Positions 18,254 through 27,198 are shown, numbered from the stretch's first letter. The stretch: DNA of 64,000 nucleotides from Neobacillus mesonae (GCA_023715865.1 JAMBOW010000002.1:825948-889947); one strand, 5' to 3'. Numbers and translations are program-made. The notes: generated by a model from the sequence alone, not told the origin.

Positions 18254-18448
18254 GTGAATATTACAGTCAATACGATTAGCGAACTCGTTGTTACTCAATC
18301 ACTCATCAGCCTCCATCTCATTAGTGGAGAATTTATAATAGGTAAATGCAGTGAATCAAATGATACAGATATGATCAAAATTAGATCAGAAAACAAGATA
18401 TTTTCAATTCCACTATGGACCATCAAACGATTTAAAGTTCTAATGTAG
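18254..18448 (+). CDS. small protein, possibly Sm-like fold, unknown function
   Basis: A 64-residue protein starting at GTG 18254 after AAAGGATTG. The alternation VTQSLISLHLISGEFIIGKC, MIKIRSE and FSIPLWTIKRFKVL looks like the five short strands of an Sm/LSm-type barrel (a strand, a Gly-turn, and a late I-P-x2-I motif), but this is pattern similarity only. It is convergent with an 101-residue membrane protein and shares a strong terminator with it. Confidence 0.6.
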   Translation: MNITVNTISELVVTQSLISLHLISGEFIIGKCSESNDTDMIKIRSENKIFSIPLWTIKRFKVLM

Positions 18449-18450
18449 AA

Positions 18451-18486
18451 AGACCCAGCTGGTTACCAGCTGGGTCTCTTGTTTTC
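18451..18486. terminator. strong bidirectional terminator
   Basis: GACCCAGCTGG and CCAGCTGGGTC form a perfect 11-bp stem around TTA, followed by TCTTGTTTTC on the plus strand and by TTTCTACATT on the minus strand. Confidence 0.9.
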
Positions 18487-18511
18487 GTTAGCTTACTCGT
18501 ATATTTCGCAG

Positions 18512-18817
18512 TTAATTCGATCTCCTCTTGGATAGAAATACGTCTGTAATTGAAACTGCTCCATGTATCAATACTACAATCCCCCATAGGATCGTTAACA
18601 AATTCAATTGGGTGCTTTGGTGGATTGGGATGAGATCTATTACTGATTTTAAGTTTGTCATAACCCACTCTCCAGTAGGGTTTAGTTTAAAGACAAACGT
18701 GCCATCATCAAAGACAGAGAAGACCAGCTGTGCAAATGCAAAAACACATAAATGAATATACCAACCGATAAGAGTTTTGCTCCGCAGACTTGATACTGCT
18801 TCATTTTCTACTGACAT
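18512..18817 (-). CDS. two-helix membrane protein of unknown function
   Basis: A 101-residue protein with two hydrophobic segments (residues 14-36, LIGWYIHLCVFAFAQLVFSV, and 72-94, LLTILWGIVVLIHGAVSITDVF) separated by a 35-residue loop. The hairpin with a Trp/His-containing first helix resembles small '2TM domain' proteins. GGAGAGAAGAA precedes its ATG. It lies 3' of the GntR/ABC operon and could be its last gene, separated from the permease stop by 34 bases. No function is proposed. Confidence 0.7.
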   Translation of the reverse strand: MSVENEAVSSLRSKTLIGWYIHLCVFAFAQLVFSVFDDGTFVFKLNPTGEWVMTNLKSVIDLIPIHQSTQLNLLTILWGIVVLIHGAVSITDVFLSKRRSN

Positions 18818-18851
18818 TTCTTCTCTCCATTCTTTTTAATGTAGCTAAATC

Positions 18852-19478
18852 CTATAAGTCCTTTCTTGTAAACAGATAACGGGTTAAATAATAAGAAGCT
18901 GCCAATAACAATAAAGTACCGATTAAAATAAGAAATGTTATTTGGTTTCTGGCTGCATCATTCTTGCCGAGCATGTCAAAGAGAATGGCTGCAGGCTGCG
19001 CCAGGAGTATCATGCAGACCATAAATACGGTGTTAATAACACCGGCTCCCTTTTTACTGAACGCATAAAAAAGAGGCATATAAATCGAAATTAATACAAG
19101 CAGCAGCCCTACTGAAACCAGAATGTCTATGATTCCAAAATCCGGCTTGCTCAGCTGCGGGAACGCCAGTTTAACAAGCAGGTGAATGACGTAAGAGCCC
19201 AGCACTCCGCAAAAGGTAAATAAAATCGTAGTCATATATTTGGCCAGCACAATATGCCTGCGGCTTATCGGCAAGGTAACCAAGAAATTATGGTTACTAT
19301 TTTTAATATCATTCATCGTCACCAGAATGATGGAGCCGAAAGCCGTATAGATGCCCACAAAATAAATAGATAATTCCATTTTTGGAATAAAGGCGGCACT
19401 GAATACAACGAGATAAAGAAGAACTACCCATAGTGAGCTTTTTAAAGCGATGAAGTCTTTGCGAAGCAAGCTAAGCAT
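18852..19478 (-). CDS. ABC-2 type transporter permease
   Basis: A 208-residue permease with six predicted membrane segments beginning LLRKDFIALKSSLWVVLLYL, a start typical of ABC-2 permeases in GntR-controlled operons. The segment NDIKNSNHNFLVTLPISRRHIVLAKY is the characteristic cytoplasmic motif before helix 3. Its start overlaps the end of the ATPase gene by 8 bases. It presumably forms a homodimeric exporter with that ATPase; the cargo is unknown. Confidence 0.9.
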   Translation of the reverse strand: MLSLLRKDFIALKSSLWVVLLYLVVFSAAFIPKMELSIYFVGIYTAFGSIILVTMNDIKNSNHNFLVTLPISRRHIVLAKYMTTILFTFCGVLGSYVIHLLVKLAFPQLSKPDFGIIDILVSVGLLLVLISIYMPLFYAFSKKGAGVINTVFMVCMILLAQPAAILFDMLGKNDAARNQITFLILIGTLLLLAASYYLTRYLFTRKDL

Positions 19479-20337
19479 TCACTCTTCCTCCCTTAGAAGT
19501 AAAGTACATGATATCCTCTAATGTGGGTTTTTCTAGATGAGCATAATCCCCAAACAATTGAGCTACCTTATCTCTTGTATCAATTAACCCCTCAAAACCA
19601 ATGGGGGTCTCCCGGATTCCGATAAATTCATTACGTATATCCGAGTCAAGTAGTTGGATGTCACCCTTTACGATGGCATATCTCTCAAAGATATTATCTT
19701 TAGTTTCATTGAAAACAAGCTTTCCACGATTTATAAAAGTAATGTAATCAGCAATACGGTCCAAGTCCGTCGTAATGTGCGTAGAGAAGATAATTGAATT
19801 TTGTTCATCCTGCATCATATCTGCAAGCAGATTCAATAGCTCCCTTCTAAATACCGGATCCAGTCCAGAAGTCGGCTCATCCATGATGAGCAGTTCCGCA
19901 TCGTAGGATAAAGATACCGCAAGAGACAGCTTGATTTTCATACCCTTGGATAAGTTCTGAACCTTGTTCTTGGGAGACAATTCAAATTGATTGAGCAAGC
20001 TGTTAAACTTCTGATCACTCCATTTCTTATAGAAAGGGGCTATCAGCTTCTGTGTATCCCGAATCGTTAGGTGCTCGTAATAGGAGCAATCATCCGATAC
20101 GATACCAACACGCTGCTTAATCTCTACCTCATATTTGGGCATTTCAAGCCCAAAGATTTTTACTGTGCCGGAGTCTGGTCGAATCATACCGAGCATCATC
20201 TTAATCAAGGTGCTTTTTCCCGCGCCATTTGGACCTATAAGTCCAGTAATATAACCCCTTTTTATCTCCAAAGAGACATTATCGACTGAAAATAAGGGGT
20301 ACGTTTTCGTAAGATTACGTAATTCTATTGCATTCAT
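19471..20337 (-). CDS. ABC transporter ATP-binding protein
   Basis: This 288-residue ATPase has Walker A GPNGAGKST (about residues 36-44), signature LSKGMKIKLSLA, Walker B LLIMDEPTSGLD and switch His in STHITTDLDRI. The C-terminal roughly 80-residue extension is common in YtrB/BcrA-like exporters. It overlaps the GntR gene by 4 bases and the permease gene by 8, so the three form one translationally coupled operon. Systems of this layout (YtrA-like) often respond to cell-wall antibiotics, which is inference here. Confidence 0.94.
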   Translation of the reverse strand: MNAIELRNLTKTYPLFSVDNVSLEIKRGYITGLIGPNGAGKSTLIKMMLGMIRPDSGTVKIFGLEMPKYEVEIKQRVGIVSDDCSYYEHLTIRDTQKLIAPFYKKWSDQKFNSLLNQFELSPKNKVQNLSKGMKIKLSLAVSLSYDAELLIMDEPTSGLDPVFRRELLNLLADMMQDEQNSIIFSTHITTDLDRIADYITFINRGKLVFNETKDNIFERYAIVKGDIQLLDSDIRNEFIGIRETPIGFEGLIDTRDKVAQLFGDYAHLEKPTLEDIMYFTSKGGRVNA

Positions 20338-20723
20338 GTTGTTTGTTCCTCCTCAAACAATAAAGTCAGATGATCTATTAAATCTTGTTTGCTCAAATTT
20401 AATTCCTTGCTGTCTTGAATAATCTCAACCATCTTCTTTTCAAGCCGCTTCATACGCTGCTCGCGAATAAAATCTTTATTTGCACCAGATACGAAGCATC
20501 CTTTACCAACAACGGAGTCGATAAGCTTCTCATTCTCCAGCTCTTCATAAGCCCGTTTGGTCGTTATTACACTAACCTGCAAATCCTTGGCTAGCTGCCT
20601 AATGGATGGAAGACTGTCCCCTGCATTTAATTCCCCACTTAGAATACTCTGTCTAATTTGGTTCATAATTTGCACGTAAATCGGATCACTGGATGCATTG
20701 GATATGATGATGTTAATATCCAT
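20334..20723 (-). CDS. GntR family (YtrA subfamily) regulator
   Basis: A 129-residue regulator: a winged-helix GntR domain at residues 10-75 (PIYVQIMNQIRQSILSGEL, then LPSIRQLAKDLQVS and TTKRAYEELENEKLI) followed by a short C-terminal helical extension. This lack of a large effector domain is characteristic of the YtrA subfamily. It is first in the operon with the ABC exporter. A perfect 10-bp-armed palindrome lies about 30-55 bases upstream of its start. Confidence 0.92.
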   Translation of the reverse strand: MDINIIISNASSDPIYVQIMNQIRQSILSGELNAGDSLPSIRQLAKDLQVSVITTKRAYEELENEKLIDSVVGKGCFVSGANKDFIREQRMKRLEKKMVEIIQDSKELNLSKQDLIDHLTLLFEEEQTT

Positions 20724-20754
20724 TCACCTCATAACATTGTTTATTGTGTAATGT

Positions 20755-20777
20755 GTGTATATATATAATATATACAC
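20755..20777 (-). promoter_or_regulatory. palindromic operator upstream of gntR
   Basis: GTGTATATAT, three central bases ATA, then ATATATACAC: a perfect inverted repeat with 10-bp arms. YtrA-type GntR regulators bind such palindromes in their own promoters. A TATAAT-like -10 is embedded in the TA tract, so its exact relation to the promoter cannot be fixed by eye. Confidence 0.6.
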
Positions 20778-20861
20778 TTTAAATGTTTATGTGTCAATTT
20801 ATTGCTTCATTTTTGCTCCTATTTGAGATTTACATTGGATAAAGTGGACTCTTATCAAAAG

Positions 20862-20895
20862 AAAGAACCTTCAGATAAAATATCCAAGGTTCTTT
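20862..20895 (-). terminator. terminator of the MFS gene
   Basis: AAAGAACCTT and AAGGTTCTTT form a 10-bp stem, with TTCTTTTG following on the minus strand. Confidence 0.75.
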
Positions 20896-20995
20896 CATTT
20901 AAGCCTTACACTATTGTATTCATTAAAGCAGTTTGACAGCCTTTTTAGAACGATTGAGAACTACCGTAATCGTTACATGGTTCTTTTCTTTAAGT

Positions 20996-22273
20996 TTAAC
21001 TGATTGTTATCCCTTGCGCAGCTTTATCCCGGAAGGTCCGGTGGCTCAGCAAGCCTACCAAGAGTGCTAGGATGGTCAGGCCGGCCGCGAACAGGTAGAG
21101 ATTTACGATCCCGAAGTATTCAGCAAGCCCAGCCATGCCTAGCAGTGAAATGCAAAAAACTAGATGCAAGAGTGAAGCTTGGGCAGATAACACTTTAGGC
21201 AGCATAAGTTTGGATACGCTGCGCTGAATTAAGGTGCGCCGGTTAATAATGGACAGCTCCGCGAAAGGTCCCATCAACATAACAAGAATAAGCGCAATGA
21301 AGGGCTGCGTGCTGAGCGCGTAAAGTGCGGTTAGAACTCCATAACCCGCCATGCCGATCATCATTGCCGCCAGATAGCGGTTACCTATGATCCGTGCCAG
21401 CGCCAGCACCAACAACCCTCCGCCAATTGTACCTGCAAAATAAGCGGCATTAATAAAGCCCCACCATTCTTCGCCTTGTCCAAGCGCGACTTGAACGAAA
21501 GCAAGCGTAAAAGCGCCTACCCAAACCGAAGCGCCGAGCATGTCGAAGATATCCATAAACGTAAGCAGCCGCAGGCGAGGCATTTTCCATATAATCTTCC
21601 AACCCTCGGTGAGCGTATGCCATCTAGATGCGCCAAGAGCCGATATTTCGTTAGACGGCGCGTTCAATTCCTTGCCTCCGAGTTCTGAATCTGCAGGTTC
21701 TCTGACGCCCAGTGTAAATACCGCCGCCAGGCCATAAATGGCCGCCGTCAGCAGCAAAGTGGGGCTGGCTCCCATAAACGCAACTACGACACCGCTTAAT
21801 CCCCAACCCGCGAATTGCACGACTTGATCGCTGACGCTAAGCAGTGCGTTGGCTTTGAGCAGACCTTGCTCATGCGTCACCAGACGCGGAATAAGCGCAT
21901 TTCGAGCCGGGGTTGTCCATCCGTCGAGAAAGGACATTACGAATACGAGCGTAAATACCAAAACAAGTGATGAAGCCTCTCCGTTAAGCTGCAAATAAAT
22001 GGCTAGGCCAACGAACAGCAGGAATTGACCCACTTGCGATAATAAAAGAAGGTTGGTTAACTTGAAACGATGGATCAGCAGAGGTGCAATCAGGCTGCTC
22101 AGCATTTGGGCCCCGCTGCGCATTAGCGGCATCAGCGCCGCCGATACGAGAGAGTCGGTACGATCAAGGACCAGCACCGTAAGCGCCATAATGTATAGTA
22201 CATCAGCTGCGTTCGCGGCGGTTTGAGTTGTCCACAGGAAATAAAAAGGGCGAGTCAAATAGGATGACTTCAT
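20996..22273 (-). CDS. MFS transporter (MFS_3/EntS-like exporter)
   Basis: A 425-residue twelve-helix protein beginning with RPFYFLWTTQTAANAADVLYIMALTV, the layout of the MFS_3 family that includes enterobactin exporter EntS and macrolide-efflux-like proteins. The segment TPARNALIPRLVTHEQGLLKANALLS is the family's conserved loop. Its third positions are visibly G/C-rich compared with both neighbours (many GCG, CGC, GGC triplets), which may mean recent acquisition. It is monocistronic with its own terminator. Substrate unknown. Confidence 0.88.
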   Translation of the reverse strand: MKSSYLTRPFYFLWTTQTAANAADVLYIMALTVLVLDRTDSLVSAALMPLMRSGAQMLSSLIAPLLIHRFKLTNLLLLSQVGQFLLFVGLAIYLQLNGEASSLVLVFTLVFVMSFLDGWTTPARNALIPRLVTHEQGLLKANALLSVSDQVVQFAGWGLSGVVVAFMGASPTLLLTAAIYGLAAVFTLGVREPADSELGGKELNAPSNEISALGASRWHTLTEGWKIIWKMPRLRLLTFMDIFDMLGASVWVGAFTLAFVQVALGQGEEWWGFINAAYFAGTIGGGLLVLALARIIGNRYLAAMMIGMAGYGVLTALYALSTQPFIALILVMLMGPFAELSIINRRTLIQRSVSKLMLPKVLSAQASLLHLVFCISLLGMAGLAEYFGIVNLYLFAAGLTILALLVGLLSHRTFRDKAAQGITIS

Positions 22274-22573
22274 GACAGATCTATTCTCCGTTCTAAATGA
22301 TTTACATTATTAACTTAGCGTAAGAATTGTTTCAAAAATGAGCATTAAAAATAAAATTACGGCAATTAAAACGGTTTTACAAGAAGAAATGAGAAAACAG
22401 AACCCGAGTGATCCGTTTCGGCGTATGTCATTTGGTCGTTAGGTTTTCATCAAAAAAATGACAATGAAAAAACAGCGGCAGCAGGACTTTATTGCTTAGT
22501 CCATGTCTGTCGCTTGTTCCTTGCCCTTATATTGGCCCTTTTGAATAAGTTCTGATATGAGCTTTAATCTTAA
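22274..22573. other. 300-bp gap between MFS and small lipoprotein genes
   Basis: Contains an open frame of 34 codons on the plus strand at 22338-22442 without a ribosome binding site. At about 22473-22534 there is an imperfect hairpin (GCGGCAG...GGACT pairing with AGTCC...CTGTCGC) that could end the lipoprotein transcript coming from the right. No gene is supported. Confidence 0.4.
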
Positions 22574-22783
22574 TTACTCTAATTCATTTACTCTAACATA
22601 TACACTTCCATCCACTTCCGAATCGTTATAAATAAAGCCTAGCTTTCCTTCGTCCCCTATCATGGTAAAGGCACCAGATTTAAATAATGAACTCTCCTGC
22701 CATTGATCTTCTTTAGTTTTAGACTGTGCTTCGCATGCTGTAAACAACAATAAAAAAATAAAGCAACATACAAAGAAACGCAT
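22574..22783 (-). CDS. small putative lipoprotein
   Basis: A 69-residue precursor with signal peptide MRFFVCCFIFLLLF and lipobox FTAC, lipidated Cys at residue 17. The mature part is only about 50 residues with the beta-like pattern GAFTMIGDEGKLGFIYNDSE. It resembles the N-terminal portion of small secreted domains but no family was recognised. The start follows TAGGAGGGATT. Confidence 0.7.
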   Translation of the reverse strand: MRFFVCCFIFLLLFTACEAQSKTKEDQWQESSLFKSGAFTMIGDEGKLGFIYNDSEVDGSVYVRVNELE

Positions 22784-22966
22784 AATCCCTCCTAAATCTA
22801 AATAAGATTTTTGTCACCTAATTATTCAATACGCCTTTAGTTACTTCGTAATAAGCTTAAGATTATCCTGTATATAAAGTGCCAATCATCAATTATAATA
22901 CTGTATATTCCTACATACTATTAACTCATTGAAAAAATATGTCACCCTATCACAGGAGGAATCAAA

Positions 22967-23563
22967 ATGAGTGTAAATTTATTTCAGGCTCACAAAAGAA
23001 ACCAATTAACTTGGTTGCATGAACCAAATGAATGGCAATTTACAACTAATGATGAACTTGTCATTGAAACACCTCCTAAAGTCGACTTTTTCAAAGATCC
23101 AGGAGGTAAGCATGTAGCTCATTCAGCACCATTTTTACACGTAAACGTTGATTCCACATTTGAACTGATCACTCAAGTAGAAGTAGATATGCGTCACATG
23201 TACGATTCAGGATGCTTAATGGTAATGGTGGATGAAAATAACTGGGCTAAGCTTTGCTTCGAGTCAAACGGACAGTACCCAACGATCGTGTCTGTAGTTA
23301 CACAGAATGGATTCTCTGATGATTGCAATTCAGAAAGAGTTTATGTGGAACAACCATATTTGAAGATTACCAAGATCGGTAGTGTGGTATCTTTCTATTA
23401 TTCTTCTGACGGAGAAGAATGGAAACTAATTCGCTACTTCCGTATGGAAGAAAAAAGCTCAATCATCGCTGGTGTGGTAGCTCAATCTCCCGCAGGCCAT
23501 GGATGTCAAGTTACGTTCAAGCATCTTAATCTCTCTGTTCCTGTTGATGAAAGCCGTTTTTGA
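22967..23563 (+). CDS. DUF1349 domain protein (concanavalin-like fold)
   Basis: A 198-residue protein of the DUF1349 family, whose members adopt a lectin/concanavalin-A-like beta sandwich. Recognisable parts are NEWQFTTNDELVIETPPKVDFFKDP, FELITQVEVDMRHMYDSGCLMV, NNWAKLCFE and ISFYYSSDGEEWKLIRYF-like segments. Members are often annotated as 'regulation of enolase protein 1' homologues; the biochemical role is not known. A good AGGAGGAATCAAA ribosome binding site precedes ATG 22967. Monocistronic. Confidence 0.85.
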   Translation: MSVNLFQAHKRNQLTWLHEPNEWQFTTNDELVIETPPKVDFFKDPGGKHVAHSAPFLHVNVDSTFELITQVEVDMRHMYDSGCLMVMVDENNWAKLCFESNGQYPTIVSVVTQNGFSDDCNSERVYVEQPYLKITKIGSVVSFYYSSDGEEWKLIRYFRMEEKSSIIAGVVAQSPAGHGCQVTFKHLNLSVPVDESRF

Positions 23564-23612
23564 TAGGAGTATGTATGAAGACATAGACGTGATAGCCTGC
23601 GAGATTATCATT

Positions 23613-23647
23613 AAAAAAAGCAGCCGTCCAATGGGTCGGTTGCTTTA
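23613..23647. terminator. bidirectional terminator
   Basis: AGCAGCCG pairs with CGGTTGCT around a CC/GG extension; A7 precedes and TTTAAATTT follows. It serves the convergent DUF1349 and NUDIX genes. Confidence 0.75.
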
Positions 23648-23697
23648 AATTTATATGGTTTGAATATTTCCTGTTAGCTTCGCATAGCCTCACACAA

Positions 23698-24186
23698 TTA
23701 AACATGCCTTTGAAGTTTCATGCTGCATTCTGATGTAGTCGCAGTGACATAATCCATATAATTTACAGAGCCGTTAAAGTTCAGATAGGCTTCAAAACGC
23801 ATGCGGATTGGAGGTAAAGTAATCAAATCCAAAACTTCTTCCTTTGGCACCCACCTGCACTCGCTCGTTTCATCAGAAGCAGCTAACTCTCCACCCACAG
23901 CTTTGCACACGAAATCAAACATGACCTTTGTAGGAACATCCGTCACACCATCATACCACTTATGGATCGCTGTATTGGAAATAATACTAACTAAATGGCT
24001 AACGGTAGCGTCTATTCCACTTTCCTCTTTGATTTCACGTACCACCCCATCAATGAGGTTTTCTCCAATTTCAGTTATCCCACCAGGATACACCCAGCCA
24101 TCGTCATGGGCTTTTACCAGTAAGATATTCCCATTTCCATCTTCTACAATTCCGCCTGCCGATACAATATGTGTCGGAAATGCCAT
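23698..24186 (-). CDS. NUDIX hydrolase
   Basis: A 162-residue protein with a complete Nudix box G-x5-E-x7-REIKEESGI (about residues 36-58), needed for Mg-dependent hydrolysis of nucleoside-diphosphate-linked substrates. The N-terminal strand HIVSAGGIVEDGNGNILLVK is canonical. The start ATG follows GGAGGTCGTGAA. No neighbour hints at a substrate. Confidence 0.92.
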   Translation of the reverse strand: MAFPTHIVSAGGIVEDGNGNILLVKAHDDGWVYPGGITEIGENLIDGVVREIKEESGIDATVSHLVSIISNTAIHKWYDGVTDVPTKVMFDFVCKAVGGELAASDETSECRWVPKEEVLDLITLPPIRMRFEAYLNFNGSVNYMDYVTATTSECSMKLQRHV

Positions 24187-24515
24187 TTCACGACCTCCTA
24201 ATACAATGAAGTTGTATATTTATTCTATATGGGTCCCTGTATTTTCCTGCTTTTATGGATTTATATGCTCGAAGATACTCATGAAACGAATAAACTAACC
24301 TGCCTATTAGCGTAATGTGCCTGGTGAAGACTGGTCATGTCAGCGAGATCAAAAAGATGCCGGATAGATGATTTTAGGTGGATTTGTTCATAGAAAAACG
24401 GTATGTTATTTGGGGGTAAAAGTGCAGAGTGTTCGTGTTTGATATGTGTTATTCATAACAGGCAAGTTGGGATATACATTTTAGGCTCATACTATTATTT
24501 GGGGAGAGCGGCGGC
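24187..24515. other. 329-bp intergenic region, one dispersed CCTGCC-TTAG motif
   Basis: Lies between divergent NUDIX and methyltransferase genes, so both promoters should be here. CCTGCCTATTAGCGTAATG at 24299-24317 belongs to the dispersed motif described in the findings. No open frame with a ribosome binding site was found. Confidence 0.5.
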
Positions 24516-25256
24516 ATGGATAAGAATTCTGTTTATAAAACAAACAGCTTCTATTGGGATACAAAAGGAAATGACTTCTTAGGAGCAATCGTGCTTCCTT
24601 TCTATGGGGCATTTATCTCAGAAGAAAAATGTCAGCTTTTTGGTGATGTCTCAGGGAAAAAGCTGCTGGAGATCGGCTGTGGAAACGGTCAATCCTTACA
24701 GTATCAAGGGGAACGCAAAGCATCTGAACTATGGGGTGTGGATATTTCAGAGAAACAAATTGAAAAGGCATCGCAGCATTTGAAAGCATGCGGTCTTTCA
24801 GCAAAATTGATCTGTACTCCCATGGAAGAAGAATCCGGCATACCCTTGGATTATTTTGATTTTGTTTATTCGATTTACGCCATTGGCTGGACTACCGACC
24901 TTGAGGGTACTTTTTGTCGGATCGCTTCTTACCTAAAAAAAGACGGTGTATTTATTTTCAGTTGGTCTCACCCTATACACAAATGCGTTGCTGCAGAAAA
25001 TGATAGGCTAACCTTTAATAAATGTTATTTTGATGAATCTTGGTATTCAGTACCTCTCGATGAAGGTACACTAACATTATCGGATCGTAAGCTATCCACC
25101 TATGTGAATGCGCTATCAAAAGCGGGGTTTGTCATTGAGGAAATGATTGAGGAGTCTGATGATGAAATTTTACAATCGCGAGGCGATCACAGCGATTTTG
25201 CAAAAAAAGCAAAGATGCTTCCTGTAACTTTTGTAGTCAAAGCAAGAAAACTATAG
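24516..25256 (+). CDS. class I SAM-dependent methyltransferase
   Basis: A 246-residue methyltransferase with motif I LLEIGCGNGQSL (about residues 50-61), motif II acidic residue in LWGVDISEKQI and motif IV region YFDFVYSIYAIGWTTDLEG. Start ATG 24516 follows GGGGAGAGCGGCGG. Proteins with WSHPIHKCVA near the middle are common Bacillales orphan methyltransferases of unknown substrate. Ends before a bidirectional terminator. Confidence 0.9.
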   Translation: MDKNSVYKTNSFYWDTKGNDFLGAIVLPFYGAFISEEKCQLFGDVSGKKLLEIGCGNGQSLQYQGERKASELWGVDISEKQIEKASQHLKACGLSAKLICTPMEEESGIPLDYFDFVYSIYAIGWTTDLEGTFCRIASYLKKDGVFIFSWSHPIHKCVAAENDRLTFNKCYFDESWYSVPLDEGTLTLSDRKLSTYVNALSKAGFVIEEMIEESDDEILQSRGDHSDFAKKAKMLPVTFVVKARKL

Positions 25257-25367
25257 CGTTAGCTTAGCTTAAATTGAGTCACGAGGTTTCCCCACTCTTT
25301 CCCTTAGCTAGCCTTATCTAGAGTAGTATTTGGAATATGCGGATTTTACAACTTAAAATACTTCAGC

Positions 25368-25408
25368 AAAAAAAATCGATTCCTTTGTTTATAGGAACCG
25401 ATTTTTTA
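25368..25408. terminator. bidirectional terminator
   Basis: AAAAAATCGATTCCT pairs with AGGAACCGATTTTTT (one mismatch), serving the convergent methyltransferase and ABC genes. Confidence 0.85.
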
Positions 25409-25436
25409 ATAGGTCAATGAATCATAAGGAAAGTAA

Positions 25437-27041
25437 CTAACCATCTAACCCGTTTTTCTTATAGGCATAAATAAAGATAGCTGAAGCAATGAAGAACCAC
25501 CCAAAAAGAACGGAGCTATCTAAAAGATTCCATGTGTAGTCACCATCCGCGAAAAGGCTACTAGCAAAATTAGTTAAAACCCCTGTATACGTGTAGTTCA
25601 TAATTTCAGCTAAAATATTGTTTTCTTTAAGAAATTTTAGTACAGGTACTGAAGTCAAAAGAAGCGTAACAGGCATACTAAAGATTGCTGACTGGGCTTG
25701 ATTGTTTGCTAAAATCCCCACAATGTATCCAATTAATAGACTAATTAAACTAGCAACCGTTGTAATGATGAAATAACTTACTAAAGGGACTTCTTGAAAT
25801 GACATTCCACTCGCAGGAATCATAACTATATTTGCTACTATTAATATAAATAATGGAGGAATCAAAGTACCAATTAAATACTCCACACCATTAACGGAAG
25901 ATGTCATTAAGACCCTTAAGGTGTTCTTTTCTTTTTCTTCGGCTAAAGGACTGCTGCTCATCGAAATGCCAGCTATGGCGATATTAAAAATCAGACCAAA
26001 ACTAAGCACAAATGCACTAGTAGAAAAATTCATTCCCGCTGTGCTAACCTCTACATTGGGCATGATATTTCTCATTATAAAGGCAAATCCTATGGCTAGG
26101 ATTGGAGCGATGATAACACCGGTATTACTTAGTATGGTTTGAAATTTCATGCCTATAATCGCATTGATTTTCCTTAATGATGCGTTCAAAGTAATTCCCT
26201 CCCCGTAACTTCTAAGAAGGACCTTTTCTAGTGTTGGTTCACATGAATGAATCGTTACTAGCTCATCATTAGCCATCCATTGATTGATTTTTTCTCTCGT
26301 TTCATCGGAATGGGGCAAAATAAACTCACTTTCATCCGTTAATTGGATTTGATAACGTTTATTACGATTGTATCTAAGACAAACATCCTTCGGAACTCCA
26401 TGCTCAACAATGAGACCATCATTTAAAAGAGCAACATGATCACAAAGTTTAGTTGCCTCATCCATGTTATGGGTTGTAAGGAATATAGCTGTCCCATTCT
26501 CCTTTAATTCAAATAAAAGGTCATGAACGGCTTCAGCTGTACTCGGGTCTAGTCCGCTAGTGGGTTCATCTAAAAAAAGCACCTTCGGTTGATGTAATAG
26601 AGCTCTGGCGAGAACCAGCCGTTGTGTCATTCCTTTTGATAATTGGTTTGCCATTTTATGTTTATGGTCGGATAAACCAATTCTTTTTAAAAGAAGGTCA
26701 ATACGATCCTTCTCTACATTTAAAATTTTGGCAAATAATTTCATGTTATTATAAACCGTCATCTTTTCATATAATCCGCTATTGTCTGTAACAATCCCCA
26801 CTTGCTCATAAATTCGTTCATTTATCTGCTCAACAGGGATTCCTAAAACCTTTGCTTGTCCAGATGTTTGGGTTAGTTGCCCCGTCAGAATTTTAATGGT
26901 CGTTGTCTTTCCTGAACCGGATGGTCCAAGAAAACCAAAAATTTCACCTGAATGAACTGAAAAACTTAGATCCTTTAAAGCTGTTTCAGTTTTGAACGTT
27001 TTAGATAGGTGTTCAACTTGAATGACCAATTGCTTTTCCAT
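25437..27041 (-). CDS. ABC exporter: ATPase and ABC-2 permease in one frame
   Basis: One open frame of 534 residues. Residues 1-280 are an ABC ATPase with Walker A GPSGSGKTT, signature LSKGMTQRLVLA and Walker B VLFLDEPTSGLD. Residues 285-534 are an ABC-2 permease with six membrane segments (MRNIMPNVEVS, then EEKEKNTLRVLMTSSV as the cytoplasmic motif). The junction reads YGEGITLNASLRKINAII. GGGGAGGG (26197-26204), 7 bases, then TTG at 26187-26189 lies in frame at the junction, a complete translation start for a separate 250-residue permease. The cell may therefore make a fusion, a free permease or both. Next to it is a LytTR regulator gene. Confidence 0.88.
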   Translation of the reverse strand: MEKQLVIQVEHLSKTFKTETALKDLSFSVHSGEIFGFLGPSGSGKTTTIKILTGQLTQTSGQAKVLGIPVEQINERIYEQVGIVTDNSGLYEKMTVYNNMKLFAKILNVEKDRIDLLLKRIGLSDHKHKMANQLSKGMTQRLVLARALLHQPKVLFLDEPTSGLDPSTAEAVHDLLFELKENGTAIFLTTHNMDEATKLCDHVALLNDGLIVEHGVPKDVCLRYNRNKRYQIQLTDESEFILPHSDETREKINQWMANDELVTIHSCEPTLEKVLLRSYGEGITLNASLRKINAIIGMKFQTILSNTGVIIAPILAIGFAFIMRNIMPNVEVSTAGMNFSTSAFVLSFGLIFNIAIAGISMSSSPLAEEKEKNTLRVLMTSSVNGVEYLIGTLIPPLFILIVANIVMIPASGMSFQEVPLVSYFIITTVASLISLLIGYIVGILANNQAQSAIFSMPVTLLLTSVPVLKFLKENNILAEIMNYTYTGVLTNFASSLFADGDYTWNLLDSSVLFGWFFIASAIFIYAYKKNGLDG

Positions 27042-27078
27042 TCGCTTTCCTCTCCTCCATTATTATAAATTTTAGCCA

Positions 27079-27119
27079 CCTAAAAATTTGTTTATAATAA
27101 ATTCTTTTAGGTTAACCAA
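27079..27119 (-). promoter_or_regulatory. promoter with inverted repeat upstream of the ABC exporter
   Basis: On the minus strand TTGGTT (27114-27119) and TATAAA (27091-27096) are 17 bp apart. CCTAAAA (27079-27085) and TTTTAGG (27105-27111) form an inverted repeat bracketing the -10 region and reaching into the spacer, a possible site for the LytTR regulator encoded upstream. Confidence 0.5.
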
Positions 27120-27198
27120 CTACTTATAAGTTAAGTGATTAGACTAAGAATGTCGTAAAAGTTCGTTGAACAGTACTAAGATAAAGCCCAAATGTAAT

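Noticed and set aside
18432..18668. Minus-strand frame of 78 codons overlapping the two-helix protein gene
   Set aside because: It covers the shared terminator, lacks a ribosome binding site and is out of frame with the better supported 18512-18817 gene.
22338..22442. 34-codon plus-strand open frame
   Set aside because: No ribosome binding site, no recognisable features and no neighbour context.
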